Positions 40,561 to 53,200 of a stretch of 64,000 nucleotides of DNA are shown here, in pieces. This stretch comes from Galerina marginata (taxonomy: Eukaryota > Basidiomycota > Agaricomycetes > Agaricales > Galerinaceae). A model generated the notes under the pieces. It worked only from the letters and a program-made list of their open reading frames with translations. It made no database searches and was not told the origin of the DNA. Position 1 is the first letter of the stretch. Every line of letters starts with the position of its first letter. The stretch is from positions 1,488,001 to 1,552,000 of the forward strand of contig JAECYW010000015.1 in assembly GCA_023014335.1 (NCBI GenBank), in the 5' to 3' direction. The position numbers and the translations under genes were made by a program.

Positions 40561-41453
40561 TCGGAGGAACGGCCTCGTTGTCCTCTCGGGTCACTCTTAT
40601 TCGCTTCATTTCCTGTTTCTTGCCCGGCTCCTCATCCAGAAAGCCCGGCGTACTAAAGGCCCGCTTCTGAAGGTACGAGAATTATCTTAAAACCCATTCG
40701 ACATCAAACTGTTCAACACCAATAAGCGAGGAATTTTCAACACAGAGGCCGGTCACACCGGCGTCAATCTTTTCTTTTTCTTCAGTGCCCGCTTCGCCAG
40801 TTCCTCTTGGGTCGTCAGAACATTCATCTCCGAAGGTGACAAGAAGGAGATCTGGACCAGTTCCTATATCTTTTGGAGAGTGAAGAGCTTCTTAGCATTA
40901 CAATCTGCACGTCACTATTCTTCCTTTCTTCTCATTCTTCGGAACGGCAACAATTCAAGTTCACTTACTGATTCGGACCATTTTCGCTGCGTTGGGATAG
41001 CTCATAGTAGCGAAATGTGCGTGTGGCTTTTGTGCTGCTACATTCAGAGCACTGCATGCTCCAAAATATATATTTGGCCGCCCCGTTACCTCCAAAAGTA
41101 AACAAGATCAGCTTGTGGAGCGTTGGGCGACCTGGTGTATCGATTTGTAATTACCTGTATCCCACCGTATGGCATGAAAAGCCCCTTCTTTTCCGTTTTA
41201 GCTGTTTAAATAACACTCAGGTGGTCCGCATGCCCCCATTCGAACTTGTCTTTTCTCGAAATACCTTCAACCTTAGAATTCTGAGCCTTATCATTCATTG
41301 AGCCGATCATCAAGAGCGCAGTTCTCCCTGTCACTTTTCCTGAATATTTACCTCTAAATCTGGCTGCCTCTACCAAGGTCCTGAAAACCATAAATATGGG
41401 CCCCTAACAAGTAAATGGCTCACTGGGCTCCAATTCCTTCGCTCTCAGCAAAT
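40561..41453. other. upstream of the terpene synthase; exon-like scraps
   Basis: Between 40690 and 40880 one frame reads RGIFNTEAGHTGVNLFFFFS and continues about 30 codons, but no consistent gene could be joined and no family recognised. The rest holds the promoter of the terpene synthase. Confidence 0.3.
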
Positions 41454-42716
41454 ATGACCACTTCTGTAACATTCCGTCTTCCACGTCTCGAAGATACCTT
41501 TTCTGTCTTTCCTCATAATGGAATAAATCCCCACTTCTCCGAGTGCCGTGATCAGTCCAGGGAGTGGATCGCCAAATACCTCAAGACCGCCTTGGGGCCG
41601 AAGATGTGCAATTTCTTGAGCAACTGTAATCTCGAGCTCAATGCAGCATACACCCACCCGACTTCCGATCCCGATGGTCTTAGGGCTGTAATGGATTATG
41701 TGCGTTAGTTTCTGGCTTCACGTGCGCAAACACGGGCTAACACTCCATCGTCTGCCAGTTGAATGTTGCGTGGACGTACGACGAGTTTACCGACGACCTA
41801 GCTGGAGAAGAAGCCGCTCAGGCTGCAGCTGTTGTCTCTCGTACTTTGCGAGACCCTGACTACGACGATGGGTCCTGGATCTGCCAAATGATAGCGGAGT
41901 AAGTTCCACTCTGAATCGCTTTCTAATTTCATCTCAACGAAAGTCTCATTACCTGAAGTTACCGTCGGAATCATGTCGAGAAGTTTGGATCAAACGTAAC
42001 TCCCCGTTTCGTCGATCATTTTTGCCAGGCCGTCGAAAAAACTGGGGCCGAAGCCATGCTTCGCGAGAAGGATCAGATTCTCGACTTAGATGGCTACATC
42101 TCCTTGCGTCGTGGCACAGTCGCGGTGCGGGTGGTTTTCGATCTGGTCGAGTACTGCCTTGGCCTAGATCTTCCTCAATATGTTCATGAAGATCCAACAT
42201 TCATTAGTGCTTACAATGCGGGCATTGACCTTATTGCTTGGACCAATGTATGTACGTCAATTTTCTTTTCGTAACATATTTTGACGTCATCTATCTCTAG
42301 GATCTGTTTTCTTATAATATGGAACAAGCCAAAGGCCATAGTGGCGCCAATATCATCACCGTGGTAATGGAATGCAAGGGTATCAGTCTACAGTCCGCCA
42401 TTGATTTTGTTGCCGGCTATTGTGAATGCCTTACCCAGCAATTTATCTGGGCCAAGGCCGCTCTTGCTTTACGCACTGACCCGATTTTTTCAAGAGATGC
42501 TGTGAGGTGTTTGGAAGCATATGGTGACTGGATCAAAGGGAACGACGAGTCTGTGTTCCGCACATTTCTGCCCCATTATGTCTGAATTTTTGATTTATTA
42601 ATAGATGGAGCTTCGCAACGGAGCGCTATTTCGGAAAGGAAAATGCGTCGGTCAAAAAAACTAGGATCGTGGTGTTGAGGAAACCACTTGAAGGCGCTAT
42701 ATGCTCAACGGAGTAG
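41454..42716 (+). CDS. sesquiterpene synthase (terpene cyclase class I)
   Basis: Five exons (41454-41699, 41759-41898, 41959-42247, 42301-42548, 42605-42716) join in phase into about 344 residues, the normal length of basidiomycete sesquiterpene synthases. The family opening FRLPRLEDTF and NPHF is at the N-terminus. The aspartate-rich motif is D90-E-F-T-D94. The NSE triad is N225-D-L-F-S229-Y-N-M-E233. The C-terminal pair R315-Y316 is in TERYFGKEN. These residues bind the Mg-diphosphate of farnesyl diphosphate, which the enzyme ionises and cyclises in the cytosol. The product cannot be told from sequence. An in-frame ATG at 41415 would add 13 residues. It lies between two repeat copies and has no P450 or transporter beside it. 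Confidence 0.93.
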
Positions 42717-43839
42717 AAACTTACCATGACAATCCGGCTGTTACTTTTGTACCTCGAAAATCCATCTCGATTATTTTTAAGTGGTTTCAACATGCCGCCG
42801 CTGTCGATTCTTCAGTCTTCTTCAAGTAAGTTTGAGCCAATGCCTCTGGCTTTATGATTCGTTTCCGAAGGGTACAATCACAGTGAATAATTCGCTGCTT
42901 TTGCCCGTGGTTAGAAGAGACGACTGTGATTTAGCATGAGTTTCCTCGTAACAGGCATTGAACTGCTCAGCTTCTCGACTACATCCCCAGTCCGGTGTCA
43001 ATGTGAGGGCAAATTTCAAAGCGCACCTGCTATTGGAATCCATGTAACGATAAGAGGAAAACACCAGATAGCTCATAAATACACCACGTAAATAACGTCG
43101 AACTCGACAGATATGGTTTGGGGTCTATCTAACACCTTTAAACAGTTAGCATCGAAGACCAGAAAATGGAAATTGAGTCGGTTCTGAGTCCACATGCCTG
43201 TAATAAATTTTATGAGACGATATTGGGTGACTTCCCGCAGGATTTAGAAACGTAGATTATTTTCCAGACCACCCTGACGCGGTGCCAGCGTCGGAGGCTG
43301 AACATTGAGATTTATGTGCCCGATCGAGGCGCGCCATCACTTTCTGGTCGTTTTAGAAAGCAATTGATGTCGGCAGGCAACCGGCATCAGCGAAAGTCGT
43401 TTAGAATCTGTGTTTATTATCTGGAAGAGGGGGGGGAGGGCCTCTTCCAGATTCTACGTCTAGAAATGCTTCGGAGCTTCAAAAATCTTCCGGGGTCCTC
43501 AGGAACTGATGGAAACTTCCTTAAACGGCTCGCTTAACATGATCTAGAAAATATTCTGGGTTTTCAGACGCAGCGGGAAGTCATCCATTATTACTGAATA
43601 CCGATGGTCTGAAGGTCGGTTTGGTTGCCACGCTCGCAGTCGATAGATGTCGTGTAAACGGCTCAAATGAAATAACTCCGAATCGCGTTTTAAGGGCGAA
43701 ACTATGCAGAGGTTCCCATGAATGAGCCGATGGATACTACAAGAAAAAAGTAACTGAAAGACCTCGAAAAGACAGAGATATAATAATGGAAATATCAAAC
43801 GATTTGATGCCAATTTCGATAAAGTTGCGTGCATAGTTC
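42717..43839. other. intergenic, nothing coding supported
   Basis: 3' flank of the terpene synthase. A perfect hairpin lies at about 43420-43451. Frames at 43316-43537 and 43544-43852 have no domains. Confidence 0.4.
43420..43451. repeat. inverted repeat with G-rich loop
   Basis: Arms TCTGGAAGAGG and CCTCTTCCAGA are perfect complements around a G-rich centre of about ten bases. It is isolated, with no gene on either side within about 700 bases. Confidence 0.7.
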
Positions 43840-46150
43840 CGCCTTTTGACACGGTTGATTAAAGCAACGAGAGCATCATCCAATCAACGTCAACGGCGAT
43901 ACATGGATGGCCATCTCATACTCGTAGTATGCTCGAGTGGAGGTGCCATCCAATTACTCGGTTGGTTAGCTGATGCTGCTCCTCGATGTAAAGCGATATG
44001 GGGACGCAGCCCAAGATGATTTTAATTACACGACGAGGAATAGGGTCGGATACAATTAACGGGGTGTTCGAATCCAAGTCCTCAAACGAGTGTAATACCT
44101 TCCCAGCCTTAATACACGAAACAGCGGCAGTGAATTAAAGTTGTTGATCTCACTAGACGACACCCGAAAATCGTAAGCTCGACGGTAGAGTTGTCTTCAG
44201 GAAAGCCATTTGGAACGACGTTTTCCGCCTGCAGCAGAACATGCATCACTTCGTCTATCGTCGAAGGAACCAGAAACGGTGTGATTTCCGTTTGTGGCTC
44301 ACTGCGAGGATGACGTCGAATGCTACAAGCGGGTACTAAGTATATCCAGCGCAGGTAGAAGGGTTGGATGTGAGTAATCTGAAACGTGACTAAAAGACTT
44401 TGGAGGTGGTTCGGGACAGTCAGTAGGCCCACAAATTTTGTCGGATTCCAAGTTCTAGTGCGATACGGGTGGGAGGACGAGGCAGATGGTCTGGGTTATG
44501 TACGGAGATGAGAAACGGGGAACAGTGCCGGGAAAAATGAATGGATGGGTGTCTCTAAGTCTGAATCTCGAAAAGTGATTCTTTAACCAGGGTGTGGAAC
44601 GTTCGGGATGACTCAGAAGAATACTCGGATTAGAATCGAAACGCGTCGAGGTCCTCCAGTCGAGTACTTCCACTTCGTCACATCTGCGCCTAGTCCCAGC
44701 TTGGACCAGCTTGGAAAAGTGTTGCGATGAGAGAAATTTGGTAAAATTTGGAGGACCGAGAGCGAATTGAACGGGACCATGCAAGCGGTGTAAGATTTAG
44801 AGCCAATTTCGCCCGAATGAGCGCGCGAACACAGATAAACGTGAGAGGAAAAAGTCTGAGAGATCCAAAGATGGTACCCTAGTACATATAGACATGAATC
44901 GTAACCGAAGAGGAGCCGAGCATGATTTCAAAAGCAAAGGAATGTGGGCGTTCGGGGAAGGGCAGAATCGCGGAATCAGAGTAAGCCCACCCTATATATA
45001 TAAGGGTCCGTGAGAAAACAATCAGATTTCCCATCATTTCTTTCTTCCTTTTCCCCCAAATCGCGCTGTCTCCTCTCGTACCTCAATGCTCTAGATCTCG
45101 GGTGGTTATTTTAGTGGACATGGCACATTTGGCCTTCATACCGTGTTGTATCTGGGCTAACTAAGGCTTGGTGGTACGCCAATTTGCATTCGTTCTCGAT
45201 ACAGCTCACCCCTAACTCGCTTTCCGACGTTTAGATTTTTATGGCTACTCGTCATCGATTCATCATCCAACGCGCGGTGATGTGTCCTGAAAGACAATCC
45301 GGCTCGAACTGTCGATCCTCAGAAGGTCTACCTGTGTAATAACGCTTAACGTTAACTTAGCTCTTAGGATTGGCTGATGACCTCGGTGTTTACTGGTGAG
45401 AGTACTCGATTGCGGTTTTTCTAGCGTGTCCCTGACTTGTTGTGGTGTCTTTTTCTAGTCGTCTGATTCTTACGCTTGTGCAATGTGCTCCGCGAGTTTA
45501 TACTCGTGTCGCTGACGTGTTTCTCTGCGCGCTGGCGCTCCTCAATGACCTGGAATACTCGCTCCGGCTCAAGTGCCAGGTCGCAGCTAAGTATGGACAG
45601 TGTGTATGCGAGATTACCGTGGGCGGTAGGAGAAAACCATTTTAGTAACTGTTCGTCACTTCTTTCCTTACGTTAAACCTGCCTCTTTCTGTGTTGGCCT
45701 TCCTTTAACGCGCCGTACTGATTCGCTTTCTCCTTAGCTACCATTCACATTCCCTAATAAGTTAGCAATAACCATGACCTGGCGTCGTCGATCCTCAGTG
45801 AGTTGAACGCCGTCTTTACGCGTCGAATCTTCTTTCTCACAGTTCACGTCTGTCCGTTTAGATCTCATGACCAACTGCTTATTAAGTGATGCCGCTTTCG
45901 AGAAGGTCACTGGTGTCGAAAGTCCACAACCCAATCGTGGTCGATCCAAAGCACGCACCTACGTTCGGTAATTCCTGTCACCCACGTTCCTACAGCCTGC
46001 TAATACTCTAGAGTATGTGTAGATACATCCGCGTTCCCTAGTTGATCGGACTGAAAACCCTTCGTTTCAACTATATCCTCGGTATGTCATTTTGTCTGCA
46101 TCCAAGCACTCTTCCTTAGTTAAACCCCGTGTGATAGAAAATTTCGTTGA
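43840..46150 (+). repeat. dispersed direct repeat, copy D
   Basis: Block 1 is near 43970, block 2 near 44270, the promoter-like block at 44940-45065, then exon-like pieces. A candidate ATG near 45240 (MATRHRFIIQRAVMC) is followed by 45480-45640 (RVADVFLCALALLNDLEYSL). Frames are interrupted. Confidence 0.75.
44940..45065 (+). promoter_or_regulatory. TATA/pyrimidine promoter-like block, copy D
   Basis: GGCAGAATCGCGGAATCAGA, then CCCACCCTATATATATAAGG, GGTCCGTGAGAAA, then a T/C run ending TTTTCCCCC. Confidence 0.5.
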
Positions 46151-46669
46151 GGTCAGTGTCTGTTGCAGCCTTGGACTGTTGCGGCCTTGAACTTCGAACT
46201 CTTCGACTCTCAGACATTCGCTCGACTAGTGGGTTTATGTTTGCTCAAACGAGCGTGTAGAAATCCACTGAATACAGACCATGCGAAAATTTTCATACGA
46301 AATCGTCACCGACAATGCACCCTGATCTTGACTCTGTGCAGAACCTGAGCCTTTGAGAACCCAATGAACTTTATGAAGTGCCTGCATAATACTCTGTATC
46401 TAGTGCCTTTATCTTCTCCCGTACGTTCGTATATATGTGCCTTGTGTTGATTAGGATGGGTGGATGGGTGATGACGTTCTTGGGATGTAGGAATCGCAAT
46501 TTATCAGTTTGGGTATACGGCTTTGGAGTGTTCTAGTCCCCGTGTTATTTAGTCCAATAGACAGAAATTTGTCGCCCGCTTAATGGGAGCCATCGCAGAA
46601 GTTGGTTTGTGCTAATGCTGTAAATATTTTTGGGGCGTAGGCCATCGGAAACGATAAACTATCCTGAGT

Positions 46670-49017
46670 CATGTACTGAATACCGACTTACTTAGGGGTA
46701 GATGGACGGGCATCGCGTACTCGAAAATTGCAATATACTCGAGTAGCATTTTCATCCAATATTTAACTTGACCGTCAGATGCCGCTCCTCGCTGTCGAGC
46801 GATATGAGGACGAAGTTTAGAAAAAGGTAATCCCGAGATGAGTTCAGTTACTTGAAGAGGAATAGGCATGTGAGACCATCACCATGCGCATGCCTCCACT
46901 ACTCGAGTACGGGTCCTCAAACCTAACGGACATGTTGATGCCGTGCGATGCCGTGCCAGACTTAACCAAGCGAGAGTGGTTGGTGATCAAACTAAGAGCT
47001 TAATGATTGAATCTCCTTCAAGTTCAGTTCAGAACCAGAAAGCAAGGGTAGACGGTCTCCGCCTGCAGCAAAGAAATTATTTTGGATCGTCGAAGAGACA
47101 ACGGTGTCATTCCGCTGCGGGTTTACTCCGAGGATAATAAAATTCAATGCTACGGCGGGGAAGGTGAGTAGCCCCTCAAATTCGGTCAGATTTCAAATGC
47201 TAACGCAGTATACAGGAATGGCGCGAGGCAGATAGTCGTGGGTTTTGTGCGAAGATGGGACCAGTCAATAATTCCGTGGAAAATCAAATCGGATGGATGT
47301 TTCGAAATCGGGACCTCGAAAAGTGATTGTTTGGCGAGGGTACCAAACGTTGGAGATAAATCAAGGGAATGAGAATCCATTAACGCTTGAAGGTCCTCCA
47401 GGCTCCATCCAACAGTTTTACATCTGCGCCTAGTTACAAAGTTAGGCCAGTTTGGAAAGTGTTGCGATGGAGAGCGCGCAGTCTGATCGTGAGGGGGAGG
47501 ATCCGGAAGATCACGAGACGGTATCTTAGTATGAAGGGGATCAGAAAAAATGGAGGACACCAGCACGAATTCAAGAGCAAAAGAGTGTGGGGTTTGGGAG
47601 AAGAGCAGAATCGCGGGATCAAAGTGAGCCCACCCTAATATAAGGGGTCCGTGAGAAACGGTTGTGATTTCCGAGCATTTTTTTCTTCCCTTTTCCCCAC
47701 ACTGCGATGCGGCTGTGGTCATTATTTCTGCGAACAAGGGACCTTTTGCCTTCTGTGATATCTGGGGATAACTAAGGCTTAGCGGTACGCCAATTCGCAT
47801 TCGTTCTCGACACTACTCACCTGCTCACCCACTTTCCGACAATAGATTCTCATGACTACCAGTCAGCCAACGCACTTTGAATGTCTTGTGAAGGACGATC
47901 CGGCTCGAACAGTCGATCTCCAGAGGGTCTACCTCTATACCTCTTACCAGTGACCTTAGTCCTTAGTACCGTGCTTATTAGTGAGCGTACTCGACCATCG
48001 TTTTCTACGAGTAGCGTGTCCCTGACCTGTTGTGGTGCTCTTCTCTAGTCGCTTGATTCTTATTCTTGACTAATACGATCTACCAGTTCCTTCTCGTGTC
48101 GTTAACACGTTTCTCTGCGGACTTGCGCTCCTCGACAACTTGGGACACTCGTTCAGCACAAGTAGAAGGCCGCAGCGAAGAGTGGTGATCGTGGATGTGA
48201 GGTAGCCGTGGGTGGTAAGAGATGACCATCTCAACTACTGTTCGTCTCCTTCCCTTTATTTTAAACCTACCTCAGTCCTTTCTGTCATCTTCATACGATA
48301 TACTGATACGGTTTCTCCTTAGATAACCACCCCCGTTTTCTAATAATTGTGGCGGACATTATTTCGAGCGCCATAATCGACCTTTTGTGACTTCCCAGCT
48401 TCACGCATTGAAATTTCTGTCTCACCATTCACTTTAGTCCATCTATCTTGAAGGTACCGCGCGATTCGCGGGCGTAGACATCACGACCGTTTGCTTATTC
48501 AGTGACATTGCTTTCTTGTCGTCGACAAGGTCACTGATCTTGAAGATACCGCACCTCAAATCGTGGTCGATCCACTTATGTTCCGTGCTGGATCGTACTG
48601 AAAGCCCTTCGAGTCAATTATATCCTTAGTATACGGGTTTGGGAGTAATCGATCCCTTCGGGAGACGATCAAGCAGCTGTTCCCGAGCGGGACGTTGCGT
48701 TCGTTCTCTTCGGTGATTCGCCTGCGCGAGTGAAAAGTAGTTCAAACTGCCCGTTGTCATCGAATTTTCATTCATTCATTCATTTCCAGGAGTGCTACGG
48801 TCGCGATCGTTATTCCTTTCACTTAAAGTTTGAACTAAATTGTTTACTTAGACCTTTCGACTACGAATGGGTAGCAGGATATGTTGTCTCAGCGTGGTGT
48901 ATCCTTGCCTCTTTGTTTTCGCCCTCCAAGTTCGCTTTCTATAAATCTGATTACAAACATGGAAATATGGTGATTTCCCTTTTAATCGTGCCTCTCATAT
49001 TCGGACGTAACTACTGA
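46670..49017 (+). repeat. dispersed direct repeat, copy E
   Basis: Block 1 is near 46790, block 2 near 47100 (shortened), the promoter-like block at 47580-47705, a candidate ATG near 47850 (MTTSQPTHFECLVKDDPART), then 48060-48230 and 48310-48380 parallel the other copies. Past 48640 a frame reads VPERDVAFVLFGDSPARVKS and stays open to 49017. Frames between these are not continuous. Confidence 0.72.
47580..47705 (+). promoter_or_regulatory. TATA/pyrimidine promoter-like block, copy E
   Basis: AGCAGAATCGCGGGATCAAA, then CCCACCCTAATATAAGGGG, GTCCGTGAGAAAC, then a T/C run ending TTTTCCCC. The TATA element is shortened compared with C and D. Confidence 0.45.
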
Positions 49018-49185
49018 CATTGTACATGCATTTCAAGTAGCTGCTCTTATTACAACGCTGAATCGTTCTATCCCAACGTGGACCTTCTCATGAATTTAAA
49101 TAGGTCCACTTGGCACTTACAAACTAAGAAAAGTCCAAACGGTGATCACCGTGAAGCCACGGATAGGCGACTGAAAATAAATGTG

Positions 49186-50222
49186 TCACTCTTCATAATG
49201 CGGCGGTTCGATCAGGTTGTCCGTTGCTAAATGCTGTACAATGCCACCGCCTTTAGAAGGCGGGATCATTCTCCGAGGTAGCGAGAAGGAACGAGGAGAG
49301 AACCGGGACAATCCGCGACTAAACTCGCGGTTCGTTCTTTCATAGAATCCATTTTGTTCTGGCTCTGAAAGTACGTTGTATGGTCGATTTGGGTAGGGGC
49401 GAGGTACTAAAGACCATTTTTCCGGTGTTAGTACCTCAGTCCTAAGAAAGAGCGGGAAATAAATTACTTACAGCTTTGATTTGATCTTGATCTCCTATGG
49501 CGCAGCCAAAAGATCAAAATCACCACTCCGAGCAAAGCCAAGCCACCCAGTGAACCACCAACGAGTGCTGAGATGGGTATCGCGCCGGAGCGATCATTCC
49601 CGTTGGCAACTTGACCGGCAGTTTGGCTTGGAGTTTGGTTTGCAGTTTGGTTTGCAGCGCTGGGTGCCTCCAAAGGGTCCAGGATGGGCGAGTCAGGTGG
49701 AACGATGAGGAAGTAATCGATGTGGAATGGCGGATCCGAGTCGGTACTACTGCTAACATTGCTAGCAAGATGTTTGACAGTAAGACTATGCATCCCAGGT
49801 TCCAAACGGCCTGATTGAAATAATTTCTGCTGGAATTGGAATTGTGATTGCTCGGTGGCGTTAAAGATCGTCGCAGGTCCACCATCGACGCTATAAGACG
49901 ATAGGACGAATTGATGCACACCAGAGTCGAAGTGTTGAATCCTTCCGTATACGCCAATACTTAAGCCAGGTTGTCCACATATCAGGAAGATGTCAGAACA
50001 CTGAAATCGGAAGAACGAAAGAGAAAATCTGCCTGAAAATCCTATGGTTGCAGTTGCACCTGTTTCAATGGCATTTGTCGATGTTCCTTCGTAATCCGAA
50101 ATATTTGCCCCTCGAACCCAACTGCTGTCAGGCGTGTAGTAAATAAGAGGATCCCGGTCATCGATGTAAAGTACAGCGGGATTTGACATAGGCGAGACGA
50201 TAACTAGTGCAGAGTTCTTCAA
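49186..50222 (-). CDS. single-pass membrane protein with extracellular beta-sandwich domain
   Basis: Two exons (49472-50222, 49186-49406; intron 65 nt, phase 1) give about 323 residues. The N-terminal domain has the pattern of a common Agaricomycete family: YIDDRDPLIYYTPDSSW, ATATIGFSGRFSLSFF, GLSIGVYGRI, SYSVDGGP and PGMHSLTVKHL, ending HIDYFLIV. It resembles galactose-binding-like sandwiches. A Gln/Asn/Thr-rich stalk follows (NQTANQTPSQTAGQ), then a helix (ISALVGGSLGGLALLGVVIL), a basic stop HRRSRS, and a cytosolic tail with Pro-rich and tyrosine motifs ending PPHYEE. Reading through the GTAAGT donor would end the protein at Cys-Lys. Its role is unknown, possibly wall sensing. Another member of the family lies at 54.5 kb. 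Confidence 0.75.
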
Positions 50223-53200
50223 TAAGGTTTAAATAGCTACGGGAAAGATGAAAAATCACCAAATCAGGAGCGAAGTGCGCTTCTACATTTAAGAATATCA
50301 AAAATTTCATCGCTATCTTGCACTGGCGGGAAACCGGTAATCGATCAGGTTACTCCAGACGTGAATGGAAAGATTGACAGAAAAATGAAGTCAACGTAGA
50401 TCAAAAACCTTGAATGTCCAACACCGCTCATGCCTCGTCAGTCTACCTCCGTAAATGTGGGCGGTGTTGGAATATTGTAAACCTTTACGTTGCTTGTCGC
50501 GGTGGTAATGAGCTACGCAGGGTAACAACTTTGTACTTGATTCAGAGTCCGCGATCCTGAGTTGTTAGACTGATAACTAGCGCCCATGGGGCCAAGCTTG
50601 TGATGTAGTGCTGTAAGCCCGGAATTGCAAATGGAAGGTGGCAAGCAGTGTATAGTAACGGTCATGGATCTGAAACGATGAGTGACACCCATAAGGATTA
50701 TTCTGGGCGATATAAATAAGTGCTTGCGGCTGGCCGAGATAGTCTACATCCCCGGGGACTACGCGAAGTGTATAAGCACCCTGTTTTAATTTTCTTTTCC
50801 TAAATTCTCGTTCAAAATCGTTTATGCCTAGGCGATGTATAGCCTAACCTTTGTCACTGGAGCTGCGTCATCATCCCGAGCCGACAATGTGAAGCGGACA
50901 ACCATCCTCTTCCATTCTGTCGACGAAGTTGCCCGACAGCAATCCAGACAGTCGCTCAGGAAGCCGACACTGCGAAATACAGCTAATTGAACTTGAAGAT
51001 TTCAATGCAGCATCTTGTAGCGGTAATTTGCTTATTCGTAGAGTTGTTATGTCAGACTATTTGGAGCTGTGGAATGTTTGATTCATGTTGATTTGGTCAA
51101 TCCGATTGGCTGAACTACCGGGATGGACGGATGAAAGCCTCATTAAAAACTGAGGCGTCTTGAAATATTCTCCTGACCAGCAGGCAAGCGGAAATCTGTT
51201 TAATGCATGGACAGTTAATTGTTTTATCCCCTCATTTCTTTCAACTTCCCGTTCGGGCATGCAGAAGTGTCATCGGTTGTTGCATTAGGCTTAGATTAGA
51301 TTAGATTGAACGTGCCCTCTGAAATTAACACCAGCAAACACCGCGGTCCCAAGCAACGTGTCTTCTCGACACCTTGGCAACCGAGCTCGTGGTGCTGAGG
51401 CGCGTGCGTCTAGCTCCTCTTCAGGATCCTATCCTAGCTGCTCCTGCAGCTCGACTTTCGCTGGACAACTTGAATGACCTTGTACAATCTAGAGGCCCAG
51501 ACGGCAGGCGTACCAACGCTACTAATATATGCCTCCCAGAGTCCCAGTCGCATTTACGCCAACCACAAAGCCTCACATGTCCACCTCTTCCTACATATGA
51601 CCTCCTCGTATTTACTGAAGACCGTTCGCCGTGCTTTTGCTTCTCTACATTGCATATATTTAACCTCCAGGTCCTACAAGAACTGAAGTCTCCCCAAACG
51701 CGTTTCAGCCCCACATCTACCTTGCTTGAAGGTCCACCTTTAATACTTCTCCTACTCCTCCTGCAAATTCTGTTCTCCGCGTCGTACCCGAGATCTCTTA
51801 TCCTGGCACCGATGCTCCGTAATATTTCCTTTCAATTGCTAGCCTATCTGTATCCCTCTACGCTTCGCCTCATTCCAGTCGAGGCAAGGAAAAACTATCT
51901 TCCTCTATTCAGGGCACTTATTCACTCGTTTTTCGAGACGTTTCTCCGGACCTGCTTCTGCACCAGCTCGACCCATCTTTGACAAAATATACTACCTTTT
52001 GGTACCGCCGAAAGGACGAATTGAGTGTGCAGGAGGTGTACCGTTATCGGAAACAACATCAGTGCGGAATCAGTCTATTGAGCCCAAATCCCTGGTGTCG
52101 TCAAGAGGTGTGTCTCTTTCCTCTTCCTTATAACCTTTCTTTTGCTTGCGTCTCAGAACAGCGTCCTTCGGATAACCGCGCTTGTTCAACATTTATTGAT
52201 CATCTCGAATGTCTATCTCATTGATACGTTGTAATTTTTGCTGTTCCGTCTTGTCCTCTTATTCGTTTTACCCCAATCTGATGCAGAAATCCCCGGAGCT
52301 ACTCTAGCGTCCCGCCAGCTCCACCACCCTATAAAATGTTACCTTCGACGTCGTTCTAGTTTCAGGTGGGATGAACATCCTTACGCCTGGGTTTGTTGTC
52401 GCTTTTGTTCAACAACTTCATGCCGGTGTAAATTTCGCTTTTCTCCATCTGATTGCTTTCCCTGATCCACCTTCCCTAGCTTTCCGACAGTTCGTCATGA
52501 ACGCAGGATCGCACAAAACATGCTCGTCGCTCGAGATCGTCGACCACGCGTTTCTCGATGACATTCCTTGACCCTTGCTAGAGGGACAAACTCTGTTCGA
52601 AGACATTCAGTATCGCCTCTTTTCTGCGTACTCTACCTTAGAGACTGAGTGTCATTGGTGTCTCTGGCTACTGTTGTCGGAAGGTGTTCACGCACTGAGC
52701 CTGCAGAGAACTTTGTCAACGGTCTCCGCACCACATCTAATGCTGATTGAAAGCAATTATTATAAAGTAAGTCCTTCTTGCCTACTCTCTTTCATCTCTT
52801 TTTATACTCACTACTGGCATTAAAATATAGGTAATCACACCAACGATGTCTCTGACTCTGTGGGCCGCTTGTTACTCTGGTGTTCTGGCATGCCTACCCC
52901 AGTTGAACGACTTGGGTGTGCTTTCGCTTTATTGACGACTAGCCAATGACAGTGTTCTTTTCGTTCTGGATGCGTACCACCCGAAAAATCTGCCTTCCTT
53001 CCGACCTGGTTTCTGTTTCTTCAGTCGCATTCCGGGAAACCTAGGCACCTGGAACTTTTCTTTTCGCTTTCGCAAGCGGTTATATTTAGCGGATTGTAAA
53101 ACGTCCCTCCTCGGTCTTTTTGGCACTCGTTGTCGTCACGTCAGATTCCGGCTTGTTAAATCCAACTCCTCGGCCACGTCTCCCTTCAAGCTTGATTCAA

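Noticed and set aside
40690..40880. Possible P450 or other enzyme exon beside the terpene synthase
   Set aside because: About 60 protein-like codons, but no heme-binding or other diagnostic motif and no joinable exons.
30641..49017. LTR retrotransposon as explanation for the array
   Set aside because: No reverse transcriptase, integrase or gag-like zinc knuckle and no paired long terminal repeats were seen. It remains possible for very degraded elements.
51374..51982. A 202-codon open frame
   Set aside because: Other frames here are equally protein-like in patches, the product has no domain, and the composition (Leu/Pro/Ser) suits C/T-rich non-coding DNA.
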